A stretch of DNA of 64,000 bases from Mycobacterium sp. 1100029.7 (GCF_001665235.1 NZ_LZSC01000063.1:1-64000); one strand, 5' to 3'. Shown: positions 40,467-54,321, counted from the first letter of the stretch. The notes: a model not told the origin generated them from the sequence alone. Translations and numbers: made by a program.

Positions 40467-41586
40467 TGACGAAAGCCATGCTGGTACTGGAAGACGGCCG
40501 CGTCTTCACCGGACGGCCGTTCGGCAAGATCGGCCAAACGCTGGGCGAGGCCGTGTTTTCCACCGGTATGTCCGGCTATCAGGAGACGCTGACCGACCCC
40601 AGCTATCACCGCCAGATCGTCGTCGCCACCGCGCCGCAGATCGGCAACACCGGCTGGAACGGTGAGGACGCCGAAAGCCGCGGCGACAAGATCTGGGTCG
40701 CCGGGTACGCGATCCGCGACCCCTCGCCGCGGCCGTCGAACTGGCGTGCCACCGGCACCCTCGAGGACGAACTCGTCCGGCAGAACATCGTCGGCATCGC
40801 CGGCATCGACACCCGGGCGGTGGTCCGGCATTTGCGCAGCCGCGGCTCGATGAAGGCCGGAGTCTTCTCCGGCGAGGCGCTCGCCGAGCCAGAAGAACTG
40901 GTGACCCGGGTGCGCGACCAACCGTCGATGCTCGGCGCCGATCTCGCCGGCGAGGTCAGCACTCCGGGCGCATACGTCGTGGAACCGGTTGACTCGCAAC
41001 GGTTTACCGTCGCCGCACTGGATCTGGGGATCAAGACGAATACGCCGCGCAACTTCGCCCGCCGCGGGATCCGCAGCCACGTGCTGCCCGCCTCGGCCAC
41101 CTTCTCCCAGATCGCCGACCTGCACCCGGACGGGGTGTTCTTGTCGAATGGACCGGGGGACCCGGCCACCGCGGACCACATCGTCGAGCTCACCCGTGAG
41201 GTGCTGGGAGCCGGAATCCCGTTGTTCGGCATCTGTTTCGGCAATCAGATCCTGGGCCGGGCACTCGGCCTGTCGACCTACAAAATGGTCTTCGGTCATC
41301 GCGGAATCAACATCCCGGTCATCGACCACGCCAGCGGGCGGGTCGCGGTGACCGCGCAGAATCACGGCTTCGCGCTGGAAGGTGAGGCCGGCCAGCGATT
41401 CGACACGCCGTTCGGCCCGGCGATCGTCAGCCACACCTGCGCCAACGACGGCGTCGTCGAAGGCGTCAAACTGGTTGACGGGCGGGCGTTCTCGGTGCAA
41501 TACCATCCCGAGTCCGCCGCCGGACCGCACGACGCGGAGTACCTGTTCGATCAATTCATCGACCTGATGGCAGGGGAGGACCGCTA

Positions 41587-41587
<1 letters not shown>
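40466..41587 (+). CDS. carA: Carbamoyl-phosphate synthase small (glutaminase) subunit
   Basis: Hydrolyses glutamine and passes ammonia to CarB; 373 aa. The N-terminal CPSase_sm domain has VFTGRPFGKIGQTLGEAVFS and TGMSGYQETLTDPSY. The class I glutaminase domain has FLSNGPGDPA, the nucleophile in PLFGICFGNQILGRALG (Cys), GHRGINIPV, TAQNHGFAL and the His-Glu pair in VQYHPESAAGPHD. The start shares one base with the upstream stop (TGATG), and the end shares one base with carB (TAGTG). Confidence 0.97.
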
Positions 41588-44948
<3,361 letters not shown>

Positions 44949-44952
<4 letters not shown>

Positions 44953-45776
44953 CCGGGTTCGGAGGCCGGCTGGCCGAGGCCAAGTCGAGCCGCGGGCCGC
45001 TGTGCCTGGGCATCGACCCGCACCCCGACCTGCTGCGGTCCTGGGATCTGCCGGCGACCGCCGACGGCCTGGCCCGGTTCTGTGACATCTGCATCGAGGC
45101 GTTCGCCGGGTTCGCCGTCGTCAAGCCGCAGGTGGCGTTCTTCGAGACCTACGGCGCCGCGGGCTTTGCGGTGCTGGAACACACCATCGCCGCGCTGCGC
45201 TCCGCCGGAGTGCTGGTGCTGGCCGACGCCAAGCGCGGCGACATCGGGACGACGATGGCCGCCTACGCCGCGGCCTGGGCCGGCGACTCGCCGCTGGCCG
45301 CCGATGCGGTGACCGCCTCGCCGTACCTCGGCTTCGGCTCGTTGCGGCCGTTGCTGGAAGCCGCCGCCGCGCACGACCGCGGCGTGTTCGTCCTGGCGGC
45401 GACGTCCAACCCGGAGGGCGGCACCGTGCAGCGGGCCACCTTCGACGGCCGCACCGTGGCCCAGCTGGTCGTGGACCAGGCCGCGGTGGTCAACCGGTCG
45501 GCCAACCCCACCGGTCCGGGATACGTCGGCGTGGTTCTGGGCGCGACGGTCTTCGAGGCGCCCGATGTGAGCGCGCTGGGCGGTCCGGTGCTGGTTCCCG
45601 GGGTGGGTGTGCAGGGCGGCCGCCCTGAGGCGCTTGGCGGGCTCGGTGGGGCGGTGCCCGGCCAGCTGCTGCCCGCGGTGGCGCGCGAGGTGCTGCGCGC
45701 CGGGCCGAACGTGTCGGATCTGCGCGCCGCGGGCCAACAGATGCTGGACGCCGTCGCCTATCTGGGCGTCGAGTAG
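44949..45776 (+). CDS. pyrF: Orotidine 5'-phosphate decarboxylase, type 2
   Basis: Final step to UMP; 275 aa of the longer type 2 (actinobacterial/myxobacterial) OMPDC. CLGIDPHPDLLRSWDLP, VVKPQVAFFETYGAAGF and the catalytic D-x-K-x-x-D in VLADAKRGDIGTTMAAYAAA are visible, followed by ASPYLGFGSLRPLLEAA and VPGVGVQGGRPEALGGLGG (phosphate loop). ATGA overlap with carB. It is the last gene of the operon; pyrD and pyrE are not in the window. Confidence 0.96.
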
Positions 45777-46240
45777 CCGGCGAACCGGACCCGGTTAACA
45801 GACCCGGTTAACAGCGGCGGAATCTTTTCCCGCCGACATCCGTGCGTCGACCTGCGCTTTGTCGGCGGCGCGACACGCGCGACACGCCATGGCAAATCGT
45901 GATCCCCGGCACGAACCTGCGCGGCTACCCGTTGCAGCGATCTACGACGGTTTGTCGTCGGGACCCCCTCGCGATCGCCCGAGGTCCTGAAACCCCAGGT
46001 AAGGGCGCAATTTCGGGGAATGTGAAGCCGTTGCGGCGTTGTTGCCGGAGCGAGATGCGGACCGTGCGCAGCGATGCGAACCATGCTCGTGACGGCATGT
46101 GTAGGCGCGGCACAAGCTGGGCATTTAACCTCTTAACCAGGGGGTCGGGTTAGATTTCGTCAGGAACCGTGAGTACGGTCGTCTGCGCTGGGCTCAAAGC
46201 GCCCGGCAGAGACAAAAGATTGATCAGATACGGAGGAATC
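45777..46240 (+). other. 464-bp non-coding gap between pyrF and mihF
   Basis: No convincing coding frame. In M. tuberculosis a PE/PPE pair (Rv1386/Rv1387, from memory) occupies this place; nothing like it is here. The gap begins with a 13-bp tandem duplication (GACCCGGTTAACA twice, 45788-45813). Near its end are two TTAACC boxes (46125-46130, 46133-46138) and a TAGATT -10 candidate at 46151-46156, presumably part of the mihF promoter. A long structured 5' UTR is possible, but I saw no clear hairpin-plus-U-run terminator for the pyr operon. Confidence 0.6.
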
Positions 46241-46558
46241 GTGGCCCTTCCCCAGTTGACCGACGAGCAGCGCGCGGCCGCGTTGGAGAAGGCGGCTGCC
46301 GCACGTCGAGCAAGAGCAGAGCTGAAAGACCGCCTCAAGCGTGGCGGCACCAATCTCACCCAGGTTCTCAAGGACGCCGAGAGCGACGAAGTCCTGGGCA
46401 AGATGAAGGTGTCCGCGCTGCTTGAGGCGTTGCCGAAGGTGGGCAAGGTCAAGGCGCAGGAGATCATGACCGAGCTCGAGATCGCTCCGACCCGCCGCCT
46501 GCGTGGTCTTGGCGATCGTCAGCGCAAGGCCCTGCTGGAAAAGTTCGGCTCCGCCTAA
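46241..46558 (+). CDS. mihF: Mycobacterial integration host factor
   Basis: Nucleoid-associated DNA-binding protein of 105 aa (VALPQLTDEQRAAALEKAAA start). A long N-terminal helix precedes the S13-like H2TH domain (LLEALPKVGKVKAQEIMTEL, APTRRLRGLGDRQRKALLEK). It is essential in mycobacteria and supports L5 phage integration. The GTG at 46241 is preceded by CGGAGGAATC. Upstream extensions of the frame, as in early Rv1388 annotation, are not needed. Confidence 0.95.
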   Translation: MALPQLTDEQRAAALEKAAAARRARAELKDRLKRGGTNLTQVLKDAESDEVLGKMKVSALLEALPKVGKVKAQEIMTELEIAPTRRLRGLGDRQRKALLEKFGSA

Positions 46559-46616
46559 CCCGTCCTGCGGCGATGCAGGCCGAACGGCCTGTGGGCGCAC
46601 CGACCGGACAGCGCCA

Positions 46617-47243
46617 GTGAGCGCCGACGGGGGACCGGACGTCGAGTACGCCGCGCGTCCTGAGCCAGCAGGCCAGGGCCGTGTGGTTGTGCTGTCCGGT
46701 CCCTCCGCGGTCGGCAAGTCAACAGTGGTTCGGTGTCTGCGCGAGCAGATACCGAACCTGCATTTCAGCGTCTCGGCCACGACGCGGGCGCCGCGGCCGG
46801 GCGAGGTCGACGGTGTCGACTATCACTTCGTCACAGCGGCCCGCTTCCAGGAACTCATCGATGAGGGCGCGCTGCTGGAGTGGGCCGAAATCCACGGTGG
46901 CCTGCAGCGATCCGGAACGCTGGCGGCGCCGGTCCGGGCCGCGACCCGCGCGGGGTTGCCGGTGCTGATCGAGGTCGATCTGGCCGGAGCCCGGGCGATC
47001 AAGCAGGCGATGCCGGAGGTCCTCACGGTGTTTCTGGCGCCTCCCAGCTGGGAAGATCTGCAGGCCAGGCTGGTCGGCCGGGGCACCGAGACGCCGGAGG
47101 TGATGGCGCGTCGCCTGGAAACCGCCCGCGTCGAGCTTGCGGCCCAGAATGACTTCGACCGTGTGGTGGTCAACAGTCAATTGGAGTCTGCGTGCGCAGA
47201 ATTGGTATCCTTGCTGGTTAGAAACGCTCCTGGCTCGGCATAA
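46617..47243 (+). CDS. gmk: Guanylate kinase
   Basis: Phosphorylates GMP to GDP; 208 aa from the GTG at 46617. The P-loop is VVLSGPSAVGKSTVVRCLRE (Gly28-Thr36). The GMP-binding domain has FSVSATTRAPRPGEVDGVDY and EWAEIHGGLQRSGT, followed by LIEVDLAGARAIKQAMPEVL and the lid VGRGTETPEVMARRLETARV. The first ~20 residues are a low-complexity extension as in M. tuberculosis. Confidence 0.96.
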   Translation: MSADGGPDVEYAARPEPAGQGRVVVLSGPSAVGKSTVVRCLREQIPNLHFSVSATTRAPRPGEVDGVDYHFVTAARFQELIDEGALLEWAEIHGGLQRSGTLAAPVRAATRAGLPVLIEVDLAGARAIKQAMPEVLTVFLAPPSWEDLQARLVGRGTETPEVMARRLETARVELAAQNDFDRVVVNSQLESACAELVSLLVRNAPGSA

Positions 47244-47318
47244 GCCCATCCGCCAGGCACGATCGAGAACCACAGTTCCTAGCTTTTCAACCGCTCTACG
47301 CGCAGGAGAAAGTCTTCA

Positions 47319-47642
47319 GTGAGTATTTCGCAGTCCGACACGTCGCTGACCGCCGTGGATCAGTTCGATCCTTCGTCCGGCGGGCAGCGCGCCTATGACA
47401 CGCCGCTGGGCATCACCAATCCGCCCATCGACGAGTTGCTGGACCGGGTGTCCAGCAAGTACGCGCTGGTGATCTACGCGGCCAAGCGCGCCCGGCAGAT
47501 CAACGACTACTACAACCAACTCGGCGAGGGCATCCTCGAGTATGTCGGCCCGCTGGTCGAGCCGGGTCTGCAGGAGAAGCCGCTGTCGATCGCGATGCGG
47601 GAAATCCACGGCGACCTGCTCGAACACACCGAGGGCGAGTAA
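47319..47642 (+). CDS. rpoZ: RNA polymerase omega subunit
   Basis: Protein of 107 aa that binds and stabilises the beta' subunit. YDTPLGITNPPIDELLDRVS and SKYALVIYAAKRARQINDYY are the omega core; the C-terminal QEKPLSIAMREIHGDLLEHT is the actinobacterial tail. The GTG at 47319 is preceded by AGGAG. The N-terminus is three residues shorter than I recall for M. tuberculosis. Confidence 0.96.
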   Translation: MSISQSDTSLTAVDQFDPSSGGQRAYDTPLGITNPPIDELLDRVSSKYALVIYAAKRARQINDYYNQLGEGILEYVGPLVEPGLQEKPLSIAMREIHGDLLEHTEGE

Positions 47643-47694
47643 CAGGGCGGGGCCGGGCGTGCAGAGCCGCTTCGACGGGGAAGGGCCGGCGTAG

Positions 47695-48954
47695 GTGGAT
47701 CGGGTGGAGCGCAAGCGGATCGTCGTCGGCGTCTCCGGCGGTATCGCGGCGTACAAGGCGTGCACCGTCGTCCGGCAGCTCGCCGAGGCGGGCCATGAGG
47801 TCCGCGTCATCCCGACCGAATCCGCTCTCCGCTTCGTCGGCGCCGCCACCTTCGAGGCGCTCTCCGGCCAGCCGGTGCACACCGGCGTATTCACCGACGT
47901 TCCCGAGGTGCCGCACGTCCGGCTCGGTCAGCAGGCCGATCTGGTCGTGGTGGCACCGGCGACCGCCGACCTGCTGGCTCGCGCGGTGCACGGCCGCGCC
48001 GACGATCTGCTGACCGCGACGCTGCTCACGGCACGCTGTCCGGTGTTGTTCGCGCCCGCAATGCACACCGAGATGTGGCTACACCCGGCCACCGTCGACA
48101 ACGTGGCGACATTGCGCCGCCGCGGCGCCGTCGTGCTGGAACCCGCGTTCGGACGGCTCACGGGCGCCGACAGCGGCAAAGGCCGGCTGCCCGAGGCCGA
48201 GGAGATCACCACCCTGGCCCATCTGCTGCTGGAACGCTCTGACGCGCTGCCCTACGACCTGGCCGGCCGCAAGCTGCTGGTGACCGCCGGTGGCACTCGC
48301 GAGCCGATCGACCCGGTCCGCTTCATCGGCAACCGCAGCTCCGGCAAGCAGGGCTATGCGGTCGCGCGGGTCGCCGCCCAGCGCGGCGCCGAAGTCACGC
48401 TGATCGCCGGGCACACCGTCGGGCTGATCGATCCGGCCGGCGTCGAGGTCGTGCACATCAGCTCGGCGCAACAACTCGCCGACGCGGTGTCCAAACACGC
48501 CCCCAGCGCCGACGTGTTGGTGATGGCCGCCGCGGTCGCCGACTTCCGGCCCGCTCAGGTTGCCGCCGCCAAGATCAAAAAAGGCCCGAACGAGAAGGAC
48601 GAACCCCCGCGGATCAGCTTGGTGCGCAACGACGACGTGCTGGCCGGCGCGGTACGGGGGCGAGCCCACGGTGAGCTGCCCAACATGCGAGCGATCGTGG
48701 GATTCGCCGCCGAGACCGGTGACGCCAACGGCGACGTACTGTTCCACGCGCGAGCGAAGTTGCGGCGCAAGGGATGTGACCTGTTGGTCGTCAACGCCGT
48801 CGGCGAGGGCAGGGCGTTCGAGGTGGACAACAACGACGGGTGGCTGCTGGCGTCGGACGGGACGGAGTCGGCGCTGCAGCACGGTTCGAAGACGCTGATG
48901 GCCAGCCGAATCGTGGACGCCATCGCCACTTTTCTTCAGGGAGACAGCGGTTAA
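47695..48954 (+). CDS. coaBC: Bifunctional phosphopantothenoylcysteine decarboxylase / phosphopantothenate--cysteine ligase
   Basis: Two steps of coenzyme A synthesis in one 419-aa protein. The N-terminal FMN-dependent CoaC domain has IVVGVSGGIAAYKACTVVRQ, the catalytic His in VPHVRLGQQADLVVVAPATA, and APAMHTEMWLHPATVDNVA. The C-terminal CoaB domain has KLLVTAGGTREPIDPVRFIG, NRSSGKQGYAVARVAAQRGA and VMAAAVADFRP. KIKK (the Lys that binds phosphopantothenate) follows. The start is GTG 47695; GTG 47704 is the alternative. Confidence 0.95.
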   Translation: MDRVERKRIVVGVSGGIAAYKACTVVRQLAEAGHEVRVIPTESALRFVGAATFEALSGQPVHTGVFTDVPEVPHVRLGQQADLVVVAPATADLLARAVHGRADDLLTATLLTARCPVLFAPAMHTEMWLHPATVDNVATLRRRGAVVLEPAFGRLTGADSGKGRLPEAEEITTLAHLLLERSDALPYDLAGRKLLVTAGGTREPIDPVRFIGNRSSGKQGYAVARVAAQRGAEVTLIAGHTVGLIDPAGVEVVHISSAQQLADAVSKHAPSADVLVMAAAVADFRPAQVAAAKIKKGPNEKDEPPRISLVRNDDVLAGAVRGRAHGELPNMRAIVGFAAETGDANGDVLFHARAKLRRKGCDLLVVNAVGEGRAFEVDNNDGWLLASDGTESALQHGSKTLMASRIVDAIATFLQGDSG

Positions 48955-48970
48955 ACCCCGGTTGCAATCG

Positions 48971-49028
48971 ACCGGCTGAGCCGGTTGAGTTAAAGGCGCC
49001 TAAAATAATTTGCCTAACTAACATTAGT
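48971..49028 (+). promoter_or_regulatory. Inverted repeats and -10 candidate in the coaBC-metK gap
   Basis: ACCGGC-TGA-GCCGGT (48971-48985) is a short hairpin without a following T-run, so at most a weak terminator for coaBC. TAAAAT at 49001-49006 is a good -10 candidate for metK. ACTAA-CA-TTAGT (49017-49028) is a perfect inverted repeat just downstream, around the expected transcription start. I looked for a SAM-riboswitch-like core before metK and saw none in this short leader. Confidence 0.4.
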
Positions 49029-49048
49029 CCGTACGGAAGGATGACGCA

Positions 49049-50260
<1,212 letters not shown>

Positions 50261-50284
50261 GCGCGCTTGGGCGCCTTCGATGCG

Positions 50285-50845
50285 CTAGGGCAGTGGATGA
50301 TCGGCGTCCAACGCGGGCAGTCCGTCGATGCTGTGCAGGTTGCGCGCGACGGCCCGCGTGTAGGTCTGGTCGTCACCCCTGGCGTGATAGCTGTCGAGCA
50401 CCGGCCGCTCGTCGACCAGCTCGTAGTAGGGCACCGCGTATCCGCACGCGTCGGCGATTCGCTCGAGCCCGACCACGATGGCAGCACGCACCCCGGCATG
50501 CCGATCGCCGAAATGCGCTAGCAGACTTGGGAATTCGGCGTCGTCGGGGCGTACCACCCGACCGGTGCCGAACAGCCGCAGAATGCGCGAGTTGCGGGTG
50601 AACGAACAGAACATCAGGGTGATCCGGCCGTTGTCGCGCAGGTGCGCGATGGTCTCCACACCACTGCCGAACAGATCGAGGTAGGCCACGGTGTGGTCGT
50701 CGATCACCGCGAAGGTGTCCTGGTATCCCTTGGGGGAGAGGTTGATCCGACCGCCCTCCGACGGGGCGGTGGCGACGAAGAACATGGCCTGACTGTCGAT
50801 GAATTCGCGTAGCGAGTCGTCCAGACGCGAAAACTCTTTGGACAT
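50285..50845 (-). CDS. Pyridoxamine 5'-phosphate oxidase-related flavoprotein
   Basis: Split-barrel protein of 186 aa. FIDSQAMFFVATAPSEGGRI, NLSPKGYQDTFAVIDDHTVA and YLDLFGSGVETIAHLRDNGR are typical of the PNPOx-like/FDOR group, with ITLMFCSFTRNSRILRLFGT and GRVVRPDD following. These bind FMN, F420 or haem and have varied or unknown substrates; true PdxH function is not implied. TAGGCT (minus strand) lies 6 nt before the ATG, suggesting a leaderless transcript. It follows the BVMO gene on the same strand. Confidence 0.87.
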   Translation of the reverse strand: MSKEFSRLDDSLREFIDSQAMFFVATAPSEGGRINLSPKGYQDTFAVIDDHTVAYLDLFGSGVETIAHLRDNGRITLMFCSFTRNSRILRLFGTGRVVRPDDAEFPSLLAHFGDRHAGVRAAIVVGLERIADACGYAVPYYELVDERPVLDSYHARGDDQTYTRAVARNLHSIDGLPALDADHPLP

Positions 50846-50854
50846 GCGTGCAGC

Positions 50855-52360
50855 CTAGCGTCCGGCGGTTTCGCCGGTGAATCGGTAGTCGTCGAGGTCG
50901 AAACGGCGGCTGCGCCAGGTCGCTTCCAGTGTGGTGGTGGGCCGCAGCGGGACGTCGCCGTTTTTGTCGAAGTAATAGCTGTTGGCCAGCCGGCAGCTGT
51001 CCTGCCAAAAGATCTGGCGGTGCCGCTTGCGCATCATCTCGTCGAAGTAGCGGTCGTTGGCCTCTGCGGTCACCTCGACGCGGGTCGCGCCGGTGCGCCG
51101 CGCCTGCTTCAGGCAGCGCACGATGTGGTGGGCCTGCGTCTCGATCAGCGCGAAATAGGAAGAGCCGACGTAGCCGTAGGGACCCATGATGCTGAACATG
51201 TTCGGAAACTGCGGCACCGAAACGCCCTCATAGGCCTGCAGCCGGTGCGTGTTCCAGAACTCGGTCAGCGTGGTGCCGCCGCTTCCGGTGATCGAGAATG
51301 TCGGCATGCTGTCGACGTCCATCACCTTGAACCCGGTCGCCAGCACCAGCACATCGACGTCGTGGTGCTCGCCGTCGGTGGTGGCCACCGATCCGGGGGT
51401 GACCTTGTCGATCGGCTCGGTGACCAGTCGGACGTTGTCGCGGTTGAAGGTGGCCAGATACCCGTTGTGGAAACCGGGCCGTTTACATCCGACGGCGTAT
51501 TGGGGCGTGAGTTGCGCACGCACGTCCGGGTTCTCGACCTGCTGACGCAGGTAGGCGCGCCCCGCCGAGCCCATCCGCTTGGCCACCGGAAACACGGTGA
51601 AGTACTGCGCGGCGATGGTGAAGGTCAGCTCGACGTAGGCCTGGCTGAGCGACCGCTGCAGGATCTTGCCGCCGGGAATCCGCATCGCCCAGCGCGCCAC
51701 GGCCGGCAGCGGGACGTCGAGTTTGGGAAAGCACCAGATCGGGGTGCGCTGAAAAACGATGAGCTGGTTGACAATTGGCGCGATCTCCGGGATGACCTGG
51801 ACGGCCGAGGCGCCGGTGCCGATGACCGCGACGCGTTTGCCGGTGAGGTCCTTGCTGTGATCCCAGCGCGCGGTGTGCATGGTGATGCCGTCGAAGGAGT
51901 CCACACCGTCGATGTCGGGCAGGTTCGGCACCGTGAGCACGCCACTGGCACTGATCAGGAATCTGGCCGTCAGTTCTCCGCCGGGATCCGTCCGCACCCG
52001 CCACAGTGAGTGCTCGTCGTCGAATTCGGCGGAAAGAACTTTGGTGCCCAGCCGGATTCGTGATCGAATGCCGTATTTGTCGACGCAGTGTTCGGCGTAT
52101 GCCTTCAGCTCGCGGCCCGGCGCGTAGGTGCGCGACCAATGCCGGCTCTGTTCGAAGGAGAACTGATAGGAGAACGACGGAATGTCCACGCCGATACCGG
52201 GATAGGTGTTCCAGTGCCAGGTGCCGCCGACACCGTCGCCCGCCTCGATCACGAGGTAATCGCTGAGCCCGGCCTTGTCGAGTTTGATCGCGGTGCCGAT
52301 GCCGGAGAAGCCGGCGCCGACGATCAGCGTGTGATAGTCGGGTGTGACCTGCGGACTCAT
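50855..52360 (-). CDS. Baeyer-Villiger-type flavin monooxygenase (Rv1393c-like)
   Basis: FAD/NADPH monooxygenase of 501 aa from the ATG at 52360. The first Rossmann motif is TLIVGAGFSGIGTAIKLDKA, then GVGGTWHWNTYPGIGVDIPS. The BVMO fingerprint F-x-G-x3-H-x3-W-D appears as FDGITMHTARWDHS, and the second Rossmann motif as VAVIGTGASAVQVIPEIAP. VLVLATGFKVMDVDSMPTFS and FPNMFSIMGPYGYVGSSYFA complete the pattern. The ketone or sulfide substrate is unknown. It is next to the LipH/LipI-type esterases, a common pairing in which the esterase cleaves the ester made by a BVMO. Confidence 0.92.
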   Translation of the reverse strand: MSPQVTPDYHTLIVGAGFSGIGTAIKLDKAGLSDYLVIEAGDGVGGTWHWNTYPGIGVDIPSFSYQFSFEQSRHWSRTYAPGRELKAYAEHCVDKYGIRSRIRLGTKVLSAEFDDEHSLWRVRTDPGGELTARFLISASGVLTVPNLPDIDGVDSFDGITMHTARWDHSKDLTGKRVAVIGTGASAVQVIPEIAPIVNQLIVFQRTPIWCFPKLDVPLPAVARWAMRIPGGKILQRSLSQAYVELTFTIAAQYFTVFPVAKRMGSAGRAYLRQQVENPDVRAQLTPQYAVGCKRPGFHNGYLATFNRDNVRLVTEPIDKVTPGSVATTDGEHHDVDVLVLATGFKVMDVDSMPTFSITGSGGTTLTEFWNTHRLQAYEGVSVPQFPNMFSIMGPYGYVGSSYFALIETQAHHIVRCLKQARRTGATRVEVTAEANDRYFDEMMRKRHRQIFWQDSCRLANSYYFDKNGDVPLRPTTTLEATWRSRRFDLDDYRFTGETAGR

Positions 52361-52373
52361 CGCTTCGTCTTCC

Positions 52374-53339
52374 CTAGGGGTGCAGCGCTTTCCGTAACGC
52401 CGTGAGCCCACGTTCGGTGGCCGCCGCGGCGGCGGGGATGATCGGGGCGAAGCTGACGTAGCCGTGCACCAGGGTCGGCTCGTTGCTCAGTTCCGTGAGA
52501 ACCCCTGCGGCATTGAGCATTTCGGCGTAGCGCGCCCCGTCGTCGCGCAGCGGGTCGTGCTCGGCCGTGCCGATGAAGGCCGGTGGCAGGCCCGACAAGT
52601 CCCCGGCGTTGGCTGGGGCGAGGGTGACCGGCAGCCCCGTGGGGTCGGTGTGGTCGATGCCGGCGGGCAGATACCAGGACAGGAACGCGTCGATTGCCTC
52701 GCGGTCCAGGATCGGGGCGAAGGCGTTCTCGGTGTGCGACGGCAGCGACAGGTCCGCGGTCACGACGGGATACCAGAGCAGTTGGAAGATCAGGTTCGGA
52801 CCGTCGTTGTCATGCGCCAACACCGCCATCACCGCGGCCAGGTTGGCGCCGGCGGAATCGCCGGCGACGGCAATGCGGTCCGGGTCACCGCCGAGTTCGG
52901 CGGCGTGCTCACCGACCCACTGCAGGGCGGCCCAGCTGTCGTGGACCCCGGCGGGGTAGGGATGCTCGGGAGCGAGCCGGTAGTCCACCGAGACCACGAT
53001 GGCCTCGGCACCGACGGCGTGCGCGCGGGCCACGTGGTCGTGCGTGTCCAGGTCGCCCAGGCAGAAACCGCCGCCGTGGAAGAAGACCACGACGGGAGAC
53101 GCCTCGGCCGGGGTGGGCGGCCAGTAGATCCGCACCGGAATGTCGGTCAGGTCGCCGTGGCCGATGGTGCGCTGCTCAATCCGCAGGTCGGGCAGCATTT
53201 CCGGCGGCACCTTGAGCAGCTTGAGCCGCTCGCGGGCCGGCTCGACACCCTCATCGGGGTTGAAGGTCATCGGGAACGCGTCGAGCAACGCCTTGAACGT
53301 CGGGTCGATCGCGGGCCGGGCGAGGGGGGTCTCACTCAT
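52374..53339 (-). CDS. lipH: HSL-family carboxylesterase, LipH type
   Basis: Alpha/beta hydrolase of 321 aa in the hormone-sensitive-lipase family. HGGG oxyanion motif in VVVFFHGGGFCLGDLDTHDH, YRLAPEHPYPAGVHDSW, nucleophile GDSAG in IAVAGDSAGANLAAVMAVL, catalytic Asp in GTAEHDPLRDDGARYAEMLN and His in PTLVHGYVSFAPIIP. The ATG at 53339 lies 6 nt after TACCGT (minus strand), predicting a leaderless message. It is a paralogue of the next gene and probably Rv1399c's counterpart; which of the two is LipH is by position. Confidence 0.88.
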   Translation of the reverse strand: MSETPLARPAIDPTFKALLDAFPMTFNPDEGVEPARERLKLLKVPPEMLPDLRIEQRTIGHGDLTDIPVRIYWPPTPAEASPVVVFFHGGGFCLGDLDTHDHVARAHAVGAEAIVVSVDYRLAPEHPYPAGVHDSWAALQWVGEHAAELGGDPDRIAVAGDSAGANLAAVMAVLAHDNDGPNLIFQLLWYPVVTADLSLPSHTENAFAPILDREAIDAFLSWYLPAGIDHTDPTGLPVTLAPANAGDLSGLPPAFIGTAEHDPLRDDGARYAEMLNAAGVLTELSNEPTLVHGYVSFAPIIPAAAAATERGLTALRKALHP

Positions 53340-53361
53340 TAGTCCACGGTACAACTGGGGT

Positions 53362-54321
53362 TCATCTGTGCAGCGCATTGCGCAGCGCCGCGAGCCCCCG
53401 TTCCGACCCGGCGGTGGCGGCGGGCACCACACCGGCGTAGCCCAGATAGCCGTGCACCATGGTCTCGGCGTTGTGCACCTCGGCGGGTACCCCCGCGGCC
53501 GCCAGCAGCTCGCCGTAGGCGATGCCGTCGTCGCGCAACGGGTCGTAGCCGGCGACGCCGATGTAGGCGGCCGGCAGGCCGGCCAAGTTCGTCGCCCGGC
53601 CCGGCGCCATCCGCACCGGCGGATTGGACAAGTCGACATCGCCTGCGTACCAACGGGAGAACTGCGCGATGGCCCGGGTGTCAAGAATCGGCGCGGTGGA
53701 ATTCTCGGCGAACGACGGCAGCGACTGGTCCCACAGCACCGACGGGTACCACAGCAGCTGGAACAGCAGCGGCGGACCGCCTTCGTCGCGGGTCTGCTGC
53801 GCGACCGCAGCGGCGATGTTGCCACCCGCGGAGTCCCCGGCGACGGCCATCCGGGTGGTATCCGCGCCCAGCCGGGCACCGTTGGCGGCCACCCACAGCG
53901 TTGCGGCCCAAGCGTCTTCGACGGCAGCGGGGTATGGATGCTCGGGCGCCAACCGGTAATCGACGGACACCACGATCGCTTCGGCGCCCACCGCGTGTTC
54001 ACGCGCGGTGCCGTCGTGGGTGTCCAGATCGCCGATGACGAACCCGCCGCCGTGGAAGTACATCACGACAGGCAGGGCTGCATCGCCGGAATCGGTTGAC
54101 GGCCAATATATTCGGATCTTGATGGCGCCGGCAGGTCCCTCAATCGTGCGGTCCTCGACCCGCAGATCGGGATGCACGGGCCGGCGCGGCAGGTCCCGGA
54201 ATCGCTGGCGGGCAGCCTCGATGCCGTCGTCGGTGGATAGCCGGAACGGAACCGCGTCGAGTACCTTCAGCAAGATGGGGTCGATAGGTGGTTTCTCGTC
54301 GGCTTTGTCGAAGCGGGGCAT
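53362..54321 (-). CDS. lipI: HSL-family carboxylesterase, LipI type
   Basis: Protein of 319 aa, paralogous to the LipH-type neighbour. VVMYFHGGGFVIGDLDTHDG, YRLAPEHPYPAAVEDAW, MAVAGDSAGGNIAAAVAQQ, GVAGYDPLRDDGIAYGELLA and ETMVHGYLGYAGVVP give the complete Ser-Asp-His triad. The start at 54321 overlaps the start of the divergent YhhN gene in a shared CATG. TACGGT (minus strand) lies 6 nt upstream of the ATG. No signal peptide, so it is probably cytoplasmic. Confidence 0.88.
   Translation of the reverse strand: MPRFDKADEKPPIDPILLKVLDAVPFRLSTDDGIEAARQRFRDLPRRPVHPDLRVEDRTIEGPAGAIKIRIYWPSTDSGDAALPVVMYFHGGGFVIGDLDTHDGTAREHAVGAEAIVVSVDYRLAPEHPYPAAVEDAWAATLWVAANGARLGADTTRMAVAGDSAGGNIAAAVAQQTRDEGGPPLLFQLLWYPSVLWDQSLPSFAENSTAPILDTRAIAQFSRWYAGDVDLSNPPVRMAPGRATNLAGLPAAYIGVAGYDPLRDDGIAYGELLAAAGVPAEVHNAETMVHGYLGYAGVVPAATAGSERGLAALRNALHR

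Noticed and set aside
48971..48985. Intrinsic terminator after coaBC
   Set aside because: The 6-bp stem has a 3-nt loop and no downstream T-run; intrinsic terminators of this kind are weak and cannot be claimed from sequence alone.
48955..49048. SAM riboswitch before metK
   Set aside because: The leader is short and shows only two small inverted repeats; no conserved SAM-I/SAM-IV core or pseudoknot pairing was recognisable.
52374..54321. Recent tandem duplication of an esterase
   Set aside because: The two esterases differ throughout outside the catalytic motifs, and the pair matches the old LipH/LipI pair of M. tuberculosis, so it is ancestral.
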